Shown: positions 16,169-26,910, numbered from the stretch's first letter. The stretch: 48,057 nucleotides of DNA from Gemmatimonadota bacterium (GCA_022340865.1 JAJDNC010000096.1:1-48057), one strand, 5' to 3'. Notes: generated by a model from the sequence alone, not told the origin. Made by a program: numbers and translations.

Positions 16169-18220
16169 TCAACGTGATCCGGCCACTCCCTCCGGATGCA
16201 GGTAGCTCCCCAGCCAATCCAGGACCGTCGCCCACCAGAGCCGGCGGTCCCGGGGCTTCGTCACGAAGTGGAACTCGTCGGGGAAGTAGAGGAAGCGCGA
16301 CGGCACGCCCATCTGCTGCAGCGCGGTGAACGCCTGCAGGCCCTGCGACAGGTCCAGGCGGTAGTCGTGCTGCGAGTGCACGATGAGCATGGGCGTCTTC
16401 CAGTTCTTCACGAAGTTCAGCGGAGACCACTTCTCGTAGAGGTCCCGCGCGCTCCCGTAGGGGTTGCCGCCGAACTCGTGGAGCGGGAACCAGAGCTCCT
16501 CGGTGGAGCCGAACATGCTCACCGTGTTGAACACGCCGTCGTGGTCCACCATCGCCTTGAAGCGCTGGGTGTGGCCCTCCATCCAGTAGATCATGTACCC
16601 GCCGTAGGACGCCCCGGCAGCGCCCATCCGGTTCGAGTCGATGAACGGGTACTGCTTGAGCACGGCGTCCACGCCCTTCATGAGGTCCTCGTACGGACGG
16701 TCGCCCCAGTGCCGAGAGATGGAGTTCGTGAAGGCCTGGCCGTAGCCGGTGGAGCCGTGGAAGTTCACCGCGGCGAGCACGTAGCCCGGCTCCGCGAACA
16801 TCTGGTAGTTCCAGCGGGGGTGCCATTCGTCCAACCACGCTCCCTGGGGACCACCGTGGACGAGGTACACCATCGGGTACTTTTTCGCCGGATCGAAGCC
16901 CGGCGGCTTGATGAGGAAGCCGTGCACCGAGTCGCCGTCGGCGCCCACGAACGCGAAGTCCTCCGCGGGCTTCATGTCCAGGCCCACGACCACCTTGTCG
17001 GTGAGGTGGCTGAGCTGGCGCACCGCGGAGCCGTCACTGCCGGCGGCGAAGATCTCCTGGGGACGGTCGGCCGTGGAGTGGACGTACGCCAGCGTGCGCC
17101 CCTGGGGCCCCAGGGAGAACGCACCCACGGTGCCGCCGTAGAGCACGCGCGTGCGCGCGCCGTCGGGCACGCCGATGCGGTAGACGCCCACCCGGCCGCG
17201 TTCCTCCACGGTGGCGTAGATCGCCCTGGAGTCGGGAGCCCACACGATCCCGCCCACCGACAGCGGCCAGTCCGGGGTCAGGTCCGTGGCCGTCCCGGAC
17301 TGTCGGTCCAGGATCATGAGGTGGGTCCGGTCCGCCTCGAAGCCGGGCGTGGGTTGAGACAGGTAGGCCAGATAGCGCCCGTCGGGGGCGTACCTCGGTG
17401 TGTTCTGGTCACCCCTGTTCGTGGTGACGGCATGACGGCCCGTCCCGTCGGGGTGCATGACGAAGATGTCGTTGTTGGTCCCCACGGTCACGACGGAGTC
17501 GGGGTTCATGGTGAACGCGATCTCCGATCCGTCGGGAGCCACCGAGACGTCGCCGTCGCCGGGCAGCGTGATGGTGGGAACGTCCCGGTCCCAGGGCGTC
17601 AGGTCCTTCGACGCTCCGCCGGCGACAGGCACCGAGAACAGGTGCTCGCGCAGCCCCGAGCGCCACTCGTTCCAGTGCCGGTAGAGGAGGTGGTCCCACA
17701 TGCGGGCGTCGGTGGGGTAGCCGTCCTCGAGGCTGTCGAGCTTCGACTTCGGGGGCCACTCGAGGTCGCTCACGAAGTAGATCGTGCGGCCGTCGGGCGC
17801 CCACACGAGACTCGACGCTCCGGTCTTCAGATCGGTCACCTGCCGCGCCTCGCCGCCCGCCATGGGGAGGACCCAGACCTGGGGCGTCCCCGAGCGCGTG
17901 GACACGAACGCCAGCTCGGAGCCGTTCGGCGACCAGCGAGGATCGCTGTCGGAGCCCGGCCCGGCGGTGAGCTCGCGCGCCGGTGCTCCACCGTCCAGCG
18001 GGGCCATCCAGATGCGCGTGGTTCCCTTGTTGTCCTTCAGCGAGTACGTGGTGACGGTGTAGACCACCGCCTTGCCGTCCGGCGCGATCTGCGGAGCGCC
18101 GGGCACCGGAAAGCCGATGAAGTCCTCGAAGGTCATGGGCCGCTTCTGCTGGGCGGCACCACCGAGGGGAAGAGCGCACATCGCGGCCAGCGCCAGCGCC
18201 GCCGACATCGTCCGAGTCAT
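16169..18220 (-). CDS. S9-family prolyl oligopeptidase-like peptidase (acylaminoacyl/dipeptidyl type), secreted
   Basis: A 683-residue protein. The start is the ATG at 18220, with AAGGAGG 8 bases upstream and a signal peptide directly after (cleavage near GGAAQQ). The N-terminal half (about 30-420) is a propeller of TolB-like units (SPNGSELAFVS, APDGRYLAYLS and similar). The C-terminal alpha/beta hydrolase has the nucleophile elbow GASYGGY with Ser538, Asp619 in HSQHDYRL and His651 in DEFHF, a complete catalytic triad in the usual order. Such enzymes release short peptides from oligopeptides outside the cytoplasm. The next gene, a small membrane protein, follows 19 bases downstream. Confidence 0.95.
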   Translation of the reverse strand: MTRTMSAALALAAMCALPLGGAAQQKRPMTFEDFIGFPVPGAPQIAPDGKAVVYTVTTYSLKDNKGTTRIWMAPLDGGAPARELTAGPGSDSDPRWSPNGSELAFVSTRSGTPQVWVLPMAGGEARQVTDLKTGASSLVWAPDGRTIYFVSDLEWPPKSKLDSLEDGYPTDARMWDHLLYRHWNEWRSGLREHLFSVPVAGGASKDLTPWDRDVPTITLPGDGDVSVAPDGSEIAFTMNPDSVVTVGTNNDIFVMHPDGTGRHAVTTNRGDQNTPRYAPDGRYLAYLSQPTPGFEADRTHLMILDRQSGTATDLTPDWPLSVGGIVWAPDSRAIYATVEERGRVGVYRIGVPDGARTRVLYGGTVGAFSLGPQGRTLAYVHSTADRPQEIFAAGSDGSAVRQLSHLTDKVVVGLDMKPAEDFAFVGADGDSVHGFLIKPPGFDPAKKYPMVYLVHGGPQGAWLDEWHPRWNYQMFAEPGYVLAAVNFHGSTGYGQAFTNSISRHWGDRPYEDLMKGVDAVLKQYPFIDSNRMGAAGASYGGYMIYWMEGHTQRFKAMVDHDGVFNTVSMFGSTEELWFPLHEFGGNPYGSARDLYEKWSPLNFVKNWKTPMLIVHSQHDYRLDLSQGLQAFTALQQMGVPSRFLYFPDEFHFVTKPRDRRLWWATVLDWLGSYLHPEGVAGSR

Positions 18221-18521
18221 GACCAGGCCCTCCTTGGGAGATCGGCGACCCAAGCTCGCCCCGCGCCGATCCCGTCCACGTCGCGTCCAGTCCCGACAAG
18301 CTGGGGGGCGGACGCCTGGAAGGAAACCCGTCTGCCGGTAGGCGCGCGGGACCGGGTGCGGCGGGCATCGATGCGGGGCTCGCGACGGTCCCCCGGGAGC
18401 GTCCGGGCGCCCCTTCCACCACGACGCAGCAACTTTACTCCGCTTCCGTGTATCAGTCCCTTCGGGCGGTGCCACGTATCACCTCAAGGACCGCGCCTGC
18501 ACGGGCGCGGCGGCGACATCG
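18221..18521. other. Divergent promoter region between the S9 peptidase and TPR protein genes
   Basis: About 300 bases with no gene seen. It must hold promoters for both flanking genes. A locally AT-richer stretch (aactttactccgcttccgtg, 18431-18450) is the likeliest core, but no consensus boxes with good spacing were identified. Confidence 0.4.
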
Positions 18522-19289
18522 ATGATCGGACACCGCTTCTCTCTCGTCACCTCTGTGCTCGTCCCCCTCGTCGTGTCGGGAGGTGGCCGGGCGAGCCCCG
18601 CGGCGTCCTACGACTGCAGGGCCGTCGCCGACTCCATCCTCGGCTTCTCCGGGGTCGACGGGACCTCCGCTCGGTGGTCGGGCCCCGAGTCGCGCAATTC
18701 GGTGCGCCGCCTCACCTACGCGGCCTCCGGCGGCACCCACGAATATGCGCCGGAGTGTCTCCTCTCCGCCGCGGACACGGTCGCCCGGGAAGCGGTGGGC
18801 GAGGACCCCGGGAGCGTGGAGCGCCGATATGCCCTGGCGGTGGTCCTGGGCCTGGAGGCCGAAAGAGAAGGGGGACGAGCGAAGGTCCGGGCCGCCTCGG
18901 CCCTGTACGATCAGCTCCAGGCGATCCTCGCGATGGACCCGGAGCATGTGGGCGCCCATCACCTCATGGGACGCCTCCAGGCCGGCGTCATGCGCATGGA
19001 CAGGGTCACGCGCTGGTTGGCGACGCACCTGCTGGGCGGCGGCATCCTGAAGCGGGCCAGCTGGAGCGCGGCGGAGCAGAACCTCGCGTATGCGGCGGAG
19101 GAGGCGCCCTCCGTGCCGGACTACGGCTACGAGCTCGCCCATCTCTACGAGGACACCGGGCGCCCGGGCATGGCCCTGGAAGAGGCCCAACGGGTACTGG
19201 TCATGGATCCGTCGGCCGCCCTGGAGCCGACGGTGCACGCGAAGGCCGCCGCGCTGGTGATGCGTCTCGAGGCCGCCGGCGCGGGCTGA
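18522..19289 (+). CDS. Secreted TPR-repeat protein
   Basis: A 255-residue protein with an N-terminal signal peptide (about residues 1-27). It continues as helical repeats in the TPR style: AREAVGEDPGSVERRYALAV near 90, ALYDQLQAILAMDPEHVGAH near 130, then PDYGYELAHLYEDTGRPGMA near 205 and AQRVLVMDPSA. The arrangement is reminiscent of the RMDN-type TPR fold, a protein-protein interaction scaffold. A periplasmic location is inferred. It precedes lspA by about 165 bases and may or may not share its transcript. No catalytic residues are expected. Confidence 0.75.
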   Translation: MIGHRFSLVTSVLVPLVVSGGGRASPAASYDCRAVADSILGFSGVDGTSARWSGPESRNSVRRLTYAASGGTHEYAPECLLSAADTVAREAVGEDPGSVERRYALAVVLGLEAEREGGRAKVRAASALYDQLQAILAMDPEHVGAHHLMGRLQAGVMRMDRVTRWLATHLLGGGILKRASWSAAEQNLAYAAEEAPSVPDYGYELAHLYEDTGRPGMALEEAQRVLVMDPSAALEPTVHAKAAALVMRLEAAGAG

Positions 19290-19454
19290 CGCGGGTCGGC
19301 GCCGGGCCCGCACGTTTCGCGCCGTGGCCTCCGGCTTCCCACACCTTCCGGAACGTTCCTCCGAGGTCCCGCGTAGACTGGCGCAGGCGGTCGCGCGTGG
19401 CGACACTTCGGCCGCTCGCTCGTGCCCTTCGCCTCGATCCGGAGAGACTGCCTC

Positions 19455-19971
19455 GTGCGATCCAAGCTGACCATGTTCGCCACGGTCTTCCCCGTGGTGA
19501 TGGCCCTGGATCTCGTCACCAAGCGCTGGGCCATGTCCGCTCTGGTCGAGCACCACGGGGAGACGCTGGGCGGCCTCGTCCCTCTCACGCTGGCCTACAA
19601 CAAGGGTGCGGCCTTCGGGATCCACCTGGGCGCGGACTCGCGCTGGTTCTTCGTCCCGGTCACCCTGGTCGCGTTGGCGCTGCTCACGCTGCTGCTGCGC
19701 CAGGCGTCGAGGAGCGACTACCTGAGGATCTTCTCCATCTGCCTGGTGATCTCCGGCGCGCTGGGCAACCTCTACGACCGGCTCCGCTGGAGCAGGGGTG
19801 TGGTGGACTTCATCGGTCCCATCAACCTGGGCTTCTCGAACTTCCCCATCTTCAACGTGGCGGACTCGGCCATCACGTGCGGCGCGATCCTCCTGGCCAT
19901 CTCCTTCTGGCTCGAGGAGCGTCGGAGCCACTCGGCCCCCCGAACGGCGCCCGTGGAGGAGCGGACGGCCG

Positions 19972-19994
<23 letters not shown>
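19455..19994 (+). CDS. lspA: Lipoprotein signal peptidase (signal peptidase II)
   Basis: Membrane aspartyl protease that removes the signal peptide of prolipoproteins after diacylglyceryl transfer; the many lipoproteins in this window are its substrates. The conserved blocks are present in order: DLVTKRWAM, YNKGAAFGI, SGALGNLYDRL with the first catalytic Asp, GVVDFI, and FNVADSAITCG with the second catalytic Asp. Four membrane segments are visible. The GTG at 19455 is preferred because GGAGAG lies 8 bases upstream and the encoded 179-residue length suits the family; another GTG at 19422 is possible. The last 23 bases overlap the end of the convergent CorC-like gene. Confidence 0.95.
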
Positions 19995-21207
<1,213 letters not shown>

Positions 21208-21375
21208 GATGACCGCAGTATCGGAGCCACCCCGCGCACCCACAAGGGCCCCCTTCGGGGCTCCGTCGCGGGTCCTATCCGCCCGCGCGCACCTCTACCG
21301 CGTCGTTCGCGAGCGCTGCGCTGGCCCACGGCCACCGGCGCGTTCCCCTCCGCCACCGGCCGCGGTGGACCTTCC

Positions 21376-21795
21376 TCAGCCTTCCAGCGCCGCGTCCAGC
21401 GTGATCTTCGTGGCGGCCAGCGCCTTGGACACCGGGCACCCCACCTTGGCCTCGTCGGCGGCCTTCCCGAACTCCTCTGCGGAAATTCCGGGGACGGTGG
21501 CCCGACACACCAGCTCGATGAGCGTGATGCCTTCCCCCCCCGTGATGTGGACCTTGGCGGTGGTGCGGACGCTCGTGGGCGTGTGGCCTCCCTGAGCCAG
21601 CCCGTGGGAGAGCGCCATGGAGAAGCACCCGGCGTGCGCGGCTGCGATGAGCTCCTCGGGGTTGGTGCCCGTTCCCTCCTCGAAGCGGGAGGAGAACGAG
21701 TACTGCCCGTTGAAGGAGCCCGTCTGGGTCTCCATCGTGCCCTTTCCATGGGGCAGGTCGCCCTGCCATTCGGCCTGCGCGAAACGAACCGGCAT
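21376..21795 (-). CDS. OsmC-family hydroperoxide reductase
   Basis: A 139-residue protein of typical OsmC length, with an AAGGAG site 9 bases before the ATG. OsmC enzymes reduce organic hydroperoxides in the cytoplasm through a pair of cysteines; both are present: Cys57 in HAGCFSMALSH and Cys120 in VGCPVSKAL. The opening phrase (GTMETQTGSFNGQYSFSSRFEEG, shown here in outline) and NPEELIAAAHAG are characteristic. It is transcribed away from the M14 peptidase gene and downstream of no same-strand partner. A role in peroxide or osmotic stress is inferred from the family. Confidence 0.93.
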   Translation of the reverse strand: MPVRFAQAEWQGDLPHGKGTMETQTGSFNGQYSFSSRFEEGTGTNPEELIAAAHAGCFSMALSHGLAQGGHTPTSVRTTAKVHITGGEGITLIELVCRATVPGISAEEFGKAADEAKVGCPVSKALAATKITLDAALEG

Positions 21796-21994
21796 CGGTC
21801 GTCGCTCCTTGCTCGTGAGATCCGCGGTGGCTGGAGCCGACGGCTCCAGGGACCCGGAAGATGACGACGCCCCACCCCGAGCGTCCAGCGCGGGTCGGCG
21901 ACCTGTCCGATCCCGCCGCCATCGGCGGGCCTCCCGACCGTGGGGTCCTCCCCCCCCACCCCCGGCGCGCCCTGGAGCCCGAGGTCGTACCTTG

Positions 21995-22023
21995 TTGACG
22001 GCGCCCCCAGGGGGCGAAAGAAT
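21995..22023 (+). promoter_or_regulatory. Promoter candidate for the M14 peptidase gene with a dyad in the spacer
   Basis: -35 TTGACG (21995-22000), a 17-base spacer and -10 AAGAAT (22018-22023), about 45 bases before the ATG. The spacer is almost entirely a perfect inverted repeat: CGCCCCC (22002-22008), one A, GGGGGCG (22010-22016). A dyad between the two boxes is a common place for a regulator to bind. Confidence 0.4.
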
Positions 22024-22068
22024 GCGCACGGCCCTCCCCCGTTTATCGACTGGAAGAGGCGAGCAAGC

Positions 22069-24801
22069 ATGACGAGACGCATGGTGCACCCGCTCCTGGC
22101 CCTGGTCATGACCGCCGTGCTGGCGGTTCCGGCATGGGCCCAGCACCGGGTCACGACTCCGGAGCAGCAGTTCGGTCATCGGATCGGCGACGACTACTGG
22201 CTGATGAACTACCAGCAGCTCCACGGCTACTGGATCAAGCTGGCACACGAGTCCGACCGCATGGTGCTGGACACCATAGGCACCACGTCCGAGGGGCGGC
22301 CGCAGATCATGGCCATCATCTCGTCCCCGGACAACATCAAGCAGCTGAACCGCTATCGGGAGATCGCCGGCCGCCTGGCCAAGGCCGAAGGTGTCACCGA
22401 GGCGCAGGCCAGGCAGCTCTCCGAGGAGGGCAAGGCGGTGGTGTGGATCGACGGAGGTCTGCACGCCACCGAGGTTCTGGGCGCGGAGCAGCTCTGTGAG
22501 CTGGTCTACGAGATGAACGACCGCACCGACCCGGAGACCATGCGCATCCTCGACAACGTGATCCTCCTGGCCGTGCACGCCAACCCCGACGGCATGGACC
22601 TGGTTTCCAACTGGTACATGCGCGAGTCCGACCCCCAGAAGCGCACCACCAGCGGCATCCCGGTGCTTTACAACAAGTACGCGGGCCACGACGACAACCG
22701 CGACTTCTACATGTCGGCGCTGGCGGAGACGACGAACCTCCTGCGCGTCATGGAGCGCGAGTGGTATCCGCAGATCGTCTACAATACGCACCAGACCGGC
22801 CCCGCCGGAGCGGTGATGTTCGGTCCACCCTTCCGCGACCCGTTCAACTCCTACATCGACCCCCTGGTCATCATGGGGATCGACCGGCTGGGGGCGGCCA
22901 TGCACTCACGGTTCGTGGCCGAAGGGAAGGGGGGCACCACGATGCGCTCCGGCGCGTCCTACTCCACGTGGTGGAACGGCGGCCTGCGCACGACCCCGTA
23001 CTTCCACAACCAGATCGGCCTTCTCACCGAGGCCATCGGCAACCCCACGCCGGTGACGATTCCCTTCGTGCCGCAGATGCAGGACCCCCACGGTGATCTG
23101 CCGCTCCCGGTGAAGCCGGGCGTGTGGCATTTCCGGCAGTCCATCGAGTACTCGATGACCGCGGATCGGGCGGTGCTGGACTATGCGTCACGCAACCGGG
23201 ACCATCTCCTCTACGACATCTGGCGCATGGGGGAGAACTCCATCCAGCGGGGCAGCGAGAACTCCTGGACGATCTACCCCGACGAGATCGCGGCGGCGGC
23301 GGATTCCATGCGGCGAGGCACCTACGACGACTACGAGCGCCTCCTGCACGATCCCGCGAAGCGTGATCCCCGCGGCTTCATCGTCCCCGCGGACCAGAGG
23401 GACTTCCTCACGGCGACGAAGTTCATCAACACGCTCATCAAGAACGGCGTGGACGTGCTTCAGGCCACTGCCGACTTCACGGTCCACGGGAAGCGGTACC
23501 CCAAGGGCTCCTGGGTGGTGAAGACCGATCAGGCGTTCCGGCCCCAGATCCTCGACATGTTCATGAGGCAGGACTACCCCAACGACTTCGCCTACCCCGG
23601 CGGACCGCCCATCCCCCCGTACGACGTCACCGGGTGGACGTTGGCATGGCAGATGAACGTGCAGTACGACACCGTGCTGGACGGCTTCGACGGCCCCTTC
23701 CAGAAGGTGGATACAGGCACGTCCGACCTGGCCCATCCCCCCGCAGGCGTGATCGCGGGGCCGGCGCGCGCGCGCGGGTACCTGGTGGACCACATCAACG
23801 ACGCGTTCTTCGCGGTGAACCGCGTGCTCAAGAAGGGTGGCCAGGCGCGCTGGTATACGGGCTCCGTCACCGCGGACGGCCACACCTTCGACCCCGGTGC
23901 CTTCTACCTTCAGACGGATCGGGCGACGGTGGAGGCCCTGGCGAAGGAGAAGGGCCTCGACTTCTGGGGTGTGGAAAAGGCGCCCTCCGCTCCGTCGATG
24001 CCCCTGAAGCACGTGAGGATCGGCCTGTGGGACCGGTACGGCGGATCCATGCCCTCGGGATGGGACCGGAAGATCCTGGAGGACTTCGGGTTCGACTACA
24101 CCGTTCTCTACCCGCCGGATCTCGATCACGCGGATCTTTCCAGGTATGACGTGCTCATCTTCGAGGACGGAGCCATTCCCCGAAGCGACAATGCGGGCCG
24201 GGGCAGGTTCGGCGGCCGCGGAGGCCGTGGCTTCGGCCAGAGGCTGAACCCCGAGGACATCCCGGCGGAGTATCGCGGCCGCCTCGGCAACGTGACGGTG
24301 GCGACCACCGTGCCGCGCATCCTCGACTACGTGAGGAACGGGGGGACCGTCATCGCCATCGGCTCGTCCACGAACCTGGCGTACCTCGCCGGGCTCCCGG
24401 TCACGGACAAGCTCGAGGAGAACGGCAAGCCGCTGACCCGCGAGCAGTACTACATCCCGGGGTCCCTGCTCGAGATGAAGGTGGCACACACCAGCCCCAT
24501 CACCGACGGCATGGGCGACAGGGCCATCGTGATGTTCGACCGGAGCCCGGTGTTCCAGCTCGCGCCCGACGCGGCCGCGAAGGGTGTCGAGCGGATCGGC
24601 TGGTTCGACTCGGCCCATCCGCTGAAGAGCGGCTGGGCCTGGGGCCAGGAGCACCTCCAGGGCGGAACCGCCGCCATGGAGGCGAACGTGGGCAAGGGGA
24701 GGATCTTCCTGTTCGGTCCGCCCATCACGTTCCGATCTCAGCCCCAGGGGCTCTTCCCACTCCTCTTCAACGGGATCTACTACGGGGCGGACCACCGATG
24801 A
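22069..24801 (+). CDS. Secreted M14-family zinc carboxypeptidase-like protein
   Basis: A 910-residue protein with a signal peptide (MTRRMVHPLLALVMTAVLAV, cleavage after PAWA). Its start is the ATG at 22069, with a GAGG-containing site upstream. The N-terminal catalytic domain has the M14 zinc motif HxxE (His132-Glu135 in GGLHATEVLGAE), the family phrase VHANPDGMD, and a third likely ligand His241 in YNTHQTGP. After about residue 480 come beta-rich domains, and near 700-890 a glutamine-amidotransferase-like fold region typical of large M14 homologues of Gemmatimonadota and Bacteroidota. It should trim peptides outside the cytoplasm. It is followed immediately, without a terminator, by the response-regulator gene. 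Confidence 0.9.
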   Translation: MTRRMVHPLLALVMTAVLAVPAWAQHRVTTPEQQFGHRIGDDYWLMNYQQLHGYWIKLAHESDRMVLDTIGTTSEGRPQIMAIISSPDNIKQLNRYREIAGRLAKAEGVTEAQARQLSEEGKAVVWIDGGLHATEVLGAEQLCELVYEMNDRTDPETMRILDNVILLAVHANPDGMDLVSNWYMRESDPQKRTTSGIPVLYNKYAGHDDNRDFYMSALAETTNLLRVMEREWYPQIVYNTHQTGPAGAVMFGPPFRDPFNSYIDPLVIMGIDRLGAAMHSRFVAEGKGGTTMRSGASYSTWWNGGLRTTPYFHNQIGLLTEAIGNPTPVTIPFVPQMQDPHGDLPLPVKPGVWHFRQSIEYSMTADRAVLDYASRNRDHLLYDIWRMGENSIQRGSENSWTIYPDEIAAAADSMRRGTYDDYERLLHDPAKRDPRGFIVPADQRDFLTATKFINTLIKNGVDVLQATADFTVHGKRYPKGSWVVKTDQAFRPQILDMFMRQDYPNDFAYPGGPPIPPYDVTGWTLAWQMNVQYDTVLDGFDGPFQKVDTGTSDLAHPPAGVIAGPARARGYLVDHINDAFFAVNRVLKKGGQARWYTGSVTADGHTFDPGAFYLQTDRATVEALAKEKGLDFWGVEKAPSAPSMPLKHVRIGLWDRYGGSMPSGWDRKILEDFGFDYTVLYPPDLDHADLSRYDVLIFEDGAIPRSDNAGRGRFGGRGGRGFGQRLNPEDIPAEYRGRLGNVTVATTVPRILDYVRNGGTVIAIGSSTNLAYLAGLPVTDKLEENGKPLTREQYYIPGSLLEMKVAHTSPITDGMGDRAIVMFDRSPVFQLAPDAAAKGVERIGWFDSAHPLKSGWAWGQEHLQGGTAAMEANVGKGRIFLFGPPITFRSQPQGLFPLLFNGIYYGADHR

Positions 24802-24805
24802 CGGG

Positions 24806-25999
24806 TTGATCCGTTCGGGCGGGGGGTCGGCGTTGACCGACATCGATCGCGAGGGTCTCAGGGCCTGGTACCGGAACGCCATGCGGGAGCGGGTCGCCGA
24901 GTTGGAGGCGATCCGCTCCGCGCTGGCTTCCCGAGAGCCCGGAGCCCGCCGCTCCGCGCGCGCCCTGGGGCAGGAGCTGCGGGGCTCCGGGGGGTCGTTC
25001 GGTTTCCCTCAGATCACCGAGATGGGAACGCTCCTCGAGGAGGGCCCGGACGCCTTCCTGTCCCGGCACGTCGAGGGCGCCCTGGCGGTGCTCCGTGTCG
25101 TCGCCTGGCCCGACGACCCCTCGCGACAGGAGCGAAACGCGTGGCTCGCCGCGGCCGCGGGGGCGGACCTCGCGGAGGTGCCCGCCGGCCTCGAGGCCGC
25201 CTGGGCCGCCGTGGCGGAGGCGGGGGGCCTCGACGAGGACGCCCTCGCCCGGCGCGTGGCGGCGTACTTCTCCGTCGAGGTGGCCGACCTGGACCGCGCC
25301 GACCGCCTGGCCGTGCGGCTGGTGCCGCCCGCCACCTGCGTGGCGTGGTCCGTCGTGCCGCTGGCCGAGGACGACATCCACATCCGCGTGGCCACGGCGG
25401 ATCCCACGGACCTGATGGTGGAGGCCGCGCTCATGCGCCTCACGGGCCGGATTCCCATCTTCGAGGTGGCGCCCCCCGGCCGGCTCCGGAAGGCCCTCGC
25501 CGGCATCGAAGCCCCCCCGACGCCGCCCGCTGCGTCCGGCGCGACGCCTCCCCGGCGTACGGTGGGACCCACCACGGTCCTCGTCGTGGACGACGACCGC
25601 GGGGCCCGGCTCATGGCCGCCGCGGTCCTGACCCGAAAGGGGTTCGGAGTCGTGGAGGCGGGGGATGGTGCCGAGGCCCTGGACGTCATCGCGGCGAGGA
25701 GCGATGTCCGGCTTGTGGTGGCGGACCTGGACATGCCGGGGATGGGCGGCCTCGAGATGGTTCGGAGGCTGAGGGCGGCGGAATCGACGGTCCACCTGCC
25801 CGTGGTGATGCTCACGGGCGCCGAGGATCCACTCGCGGAAGCGTCCCTCATCGAGGAGGGCGCCGACGACTACATCCGCAAGCCTCTGGATCCGCGTCTC
25901 TTTCTGGCGAGGGTGAGCGCCACGCTGCGTCGGGCGGGGGGCCCGGGCCCTCCGGCCACGCCGGATCCGACCGCCGGGACGACGGCTGAAACCGGTTGA
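24806..25999 (+). CDS. Response regulator: degenerate Hpt-like domain, MshEN (GspE N-terminal) domain, receiver domain
   Basis: About 397 residues. Residues 15-95 resemble a histidine phosphotransfer domain: LRGSGGSFGFPQITEMG is typical of the Hpt core, but the phosphorylated His position (H-x-L-[KR]-G) is Gln56. Residues about 141-233 match the MshEN/T2SSE_N domain found at the N-terminus of GspE/PilB ATPases, some of which bind cyclic di-GMP (LDEDALARRVAAYFSVEVADL and ADPTDLMVEAAL). Residues about 256-378 are a complete receiver domain with Asp262-264, phospho-acceptor Asp307, Thr337 and Lys359. No DNA-binding output follows. The start is uncertain: TTG at 24806 or 24833, or ATG at 24881. 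It lies just upstream of the Mla operon. Confidence 0.8.
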   Translation: MIRSGGGSALTDIDREGLRAWYRNAMRERVAELEAIRSALASREPGARRSARALGQELRGSGGSFGFPQITEMGTLLEEGPDAFLSRHVEGALAVLRVVAWPDDPSRQERNAWLAAAAGADLAEVPAGLEAAWAAVAEAGGLDEDALARRVAAYFSVEVADLDRADRLAVRLVPPATCVAWSVVPLAEDDIHIRVATADPTDLMVEAALMRLTGRIPIFEVAPPGRLRKALAGIEAPPTPPAASGATPPRRTVGPTTVLVVDDDRGARLMAAAVLTRKGFGVVEAGDGAEALDVIAARSDVRLVVADLDMPGMGGLEMVRRLRAAESTVHLPVVMLTGAEDPLAEASLIEEGADDYIRKPLDPRLFLARVSATLRRAGGPGPPATPDPTAGTTAETG

Positions 26000-26115
26000 T
26001 TTTTCGCGGTCTTTTCATGAAGGTTCGGGGCTTTTTTGCGAGGGTTCGATCCCCCTGAGGGGCCCCTCCCCACACGGAGTATCCACGCCTCTTGGAGCGC
26101 CCTGCGTCCCTCCTG

Positions 26116-26907
26116 ATGCCATTTTCCAACCCCGTCACCCGCTGGCTGGCGGGGGTGGCCCGCGCCTGGCACGTCACACTCGAGCACGCCGGCGCCATGG
26201 GGCTCCTGTCGTGGCAGATCGTCCGGGCCATCGTGCGGCTCCGCGTCTCCTGGCGGGAAGTGGGCAGCCAGCTCTACTCCACCGGCCTCCAGAGCCTCCC
26301 CATCGTCATCGTGACGGCGTCCCTCGCCGGGATCGTCACCAGCCAGCAGGGCGGATACCAGTTCACGGGCTCCATCCCCCTGTACGTGCTGGGGAGCGTC
26401 GTGGTGGAGAGCGTGGTCCTGGAGATGGGACCGGTGCTCACCGCCATCGTCATGGTGGGCCGCGTGGGAGCCCGCATCACCGCGGAGCTCGGCACGATGG
26501 TGGTGTCCGAGCAGATCGACGCGTATCACTCCCTGGGCCGGGATCCGGTGGCGATGCTGGCGGCGCCCCGGGTCATCGCCGGCGTCATCGCCATGCCGCT
26601 CCTCGTGGGCATCGCCGACCTCGTCGGGATCGGCGCGGGCATGGTCGCGGCGAACTTCGAGGTCGGCCTCGGGAGCGCGTCGTTCCTGTACGGGGCTCGC
26701 CTGTTCTGGCACTCGTGGGACCTGCTCTACTCCCTGACCAAGGCCATGGCGTTCGGCGTGGCGGTGCCGCTCATCTCGGTGCACATGGGGTTCAAGACCC
26801 GGGGTGGCGCCGAGGGCGTGGGCCGCACCACGACCCAGGCGGTCATGTTCATGACCCTCACGATCCTGATCCTCGACGCCCTCTTCCCGCCTCTGATGCT
26901 CAACTGA
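26116..26907 (+). CDS. mlaE: MlaE-family ABC transporter permease
   Basis: Inner-membrane permease of the MCE/Mla phospholipid transport system. It is 263 residues from the ATG at 26116 (a TTG at 26092 would add 8). The family core is visible: SLPIVIVTASLAGIVTSQQG, LGPVLTA-like EMGPVLTAIVMVGRVGARI, TAELGTMVVSEQIDA, and a C-terminal membrane segment. Five or so membrane helices are seen, with the cytoplasmic coupling helix (GRVGARITAELG) that contacts the ATPase. It is the first gene of a tight mlaE-mlaF-mlaD operon, with mlaF starting 3 bases after its stop. The T-rich leader at 25998-26040 has no clear promoter boxes. Confidence 0.93.
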   Translation: MPFSNPVTRWLAGVARAWHVTLEHAGAMGLLSWQIVRAIVRLRVSWREVGSQLYSTGLQSLPIVIVTASLAGIVTSQQGGYQFTGSIPLYVLGSVVVESVVLEMGPVLTAIVMVGRVGARITAELGTMVVSEQIDAYHSLGRDPVAMLAAPRVIAGVIAMPLLVGIADLVGIGAGMVAANFEVGLGSASFLYGARLFWHSWDLLYSLTKAMAFGVAVPLISVHMGFKTRGGAEGVGRTTTQAVMFMTLTILILDALFPPLMLN

Positions 26908-26910
26908 CCC

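Noticed and set aside
25998..26040. T-rich leader upstream of mlaE as a possible intrinsic terminator or promoter
   Set aside because: T-runs are not preceded by a stable stem, and no correctly spaced -35/-10 pair was found.
26051..26066. Overlapping small palindromes (CCCCTGAGGGG and AGGGGCCCCT) before mlaE
   Set aside because: Short and mutually exclusive; too weak to call a terminator or operator.
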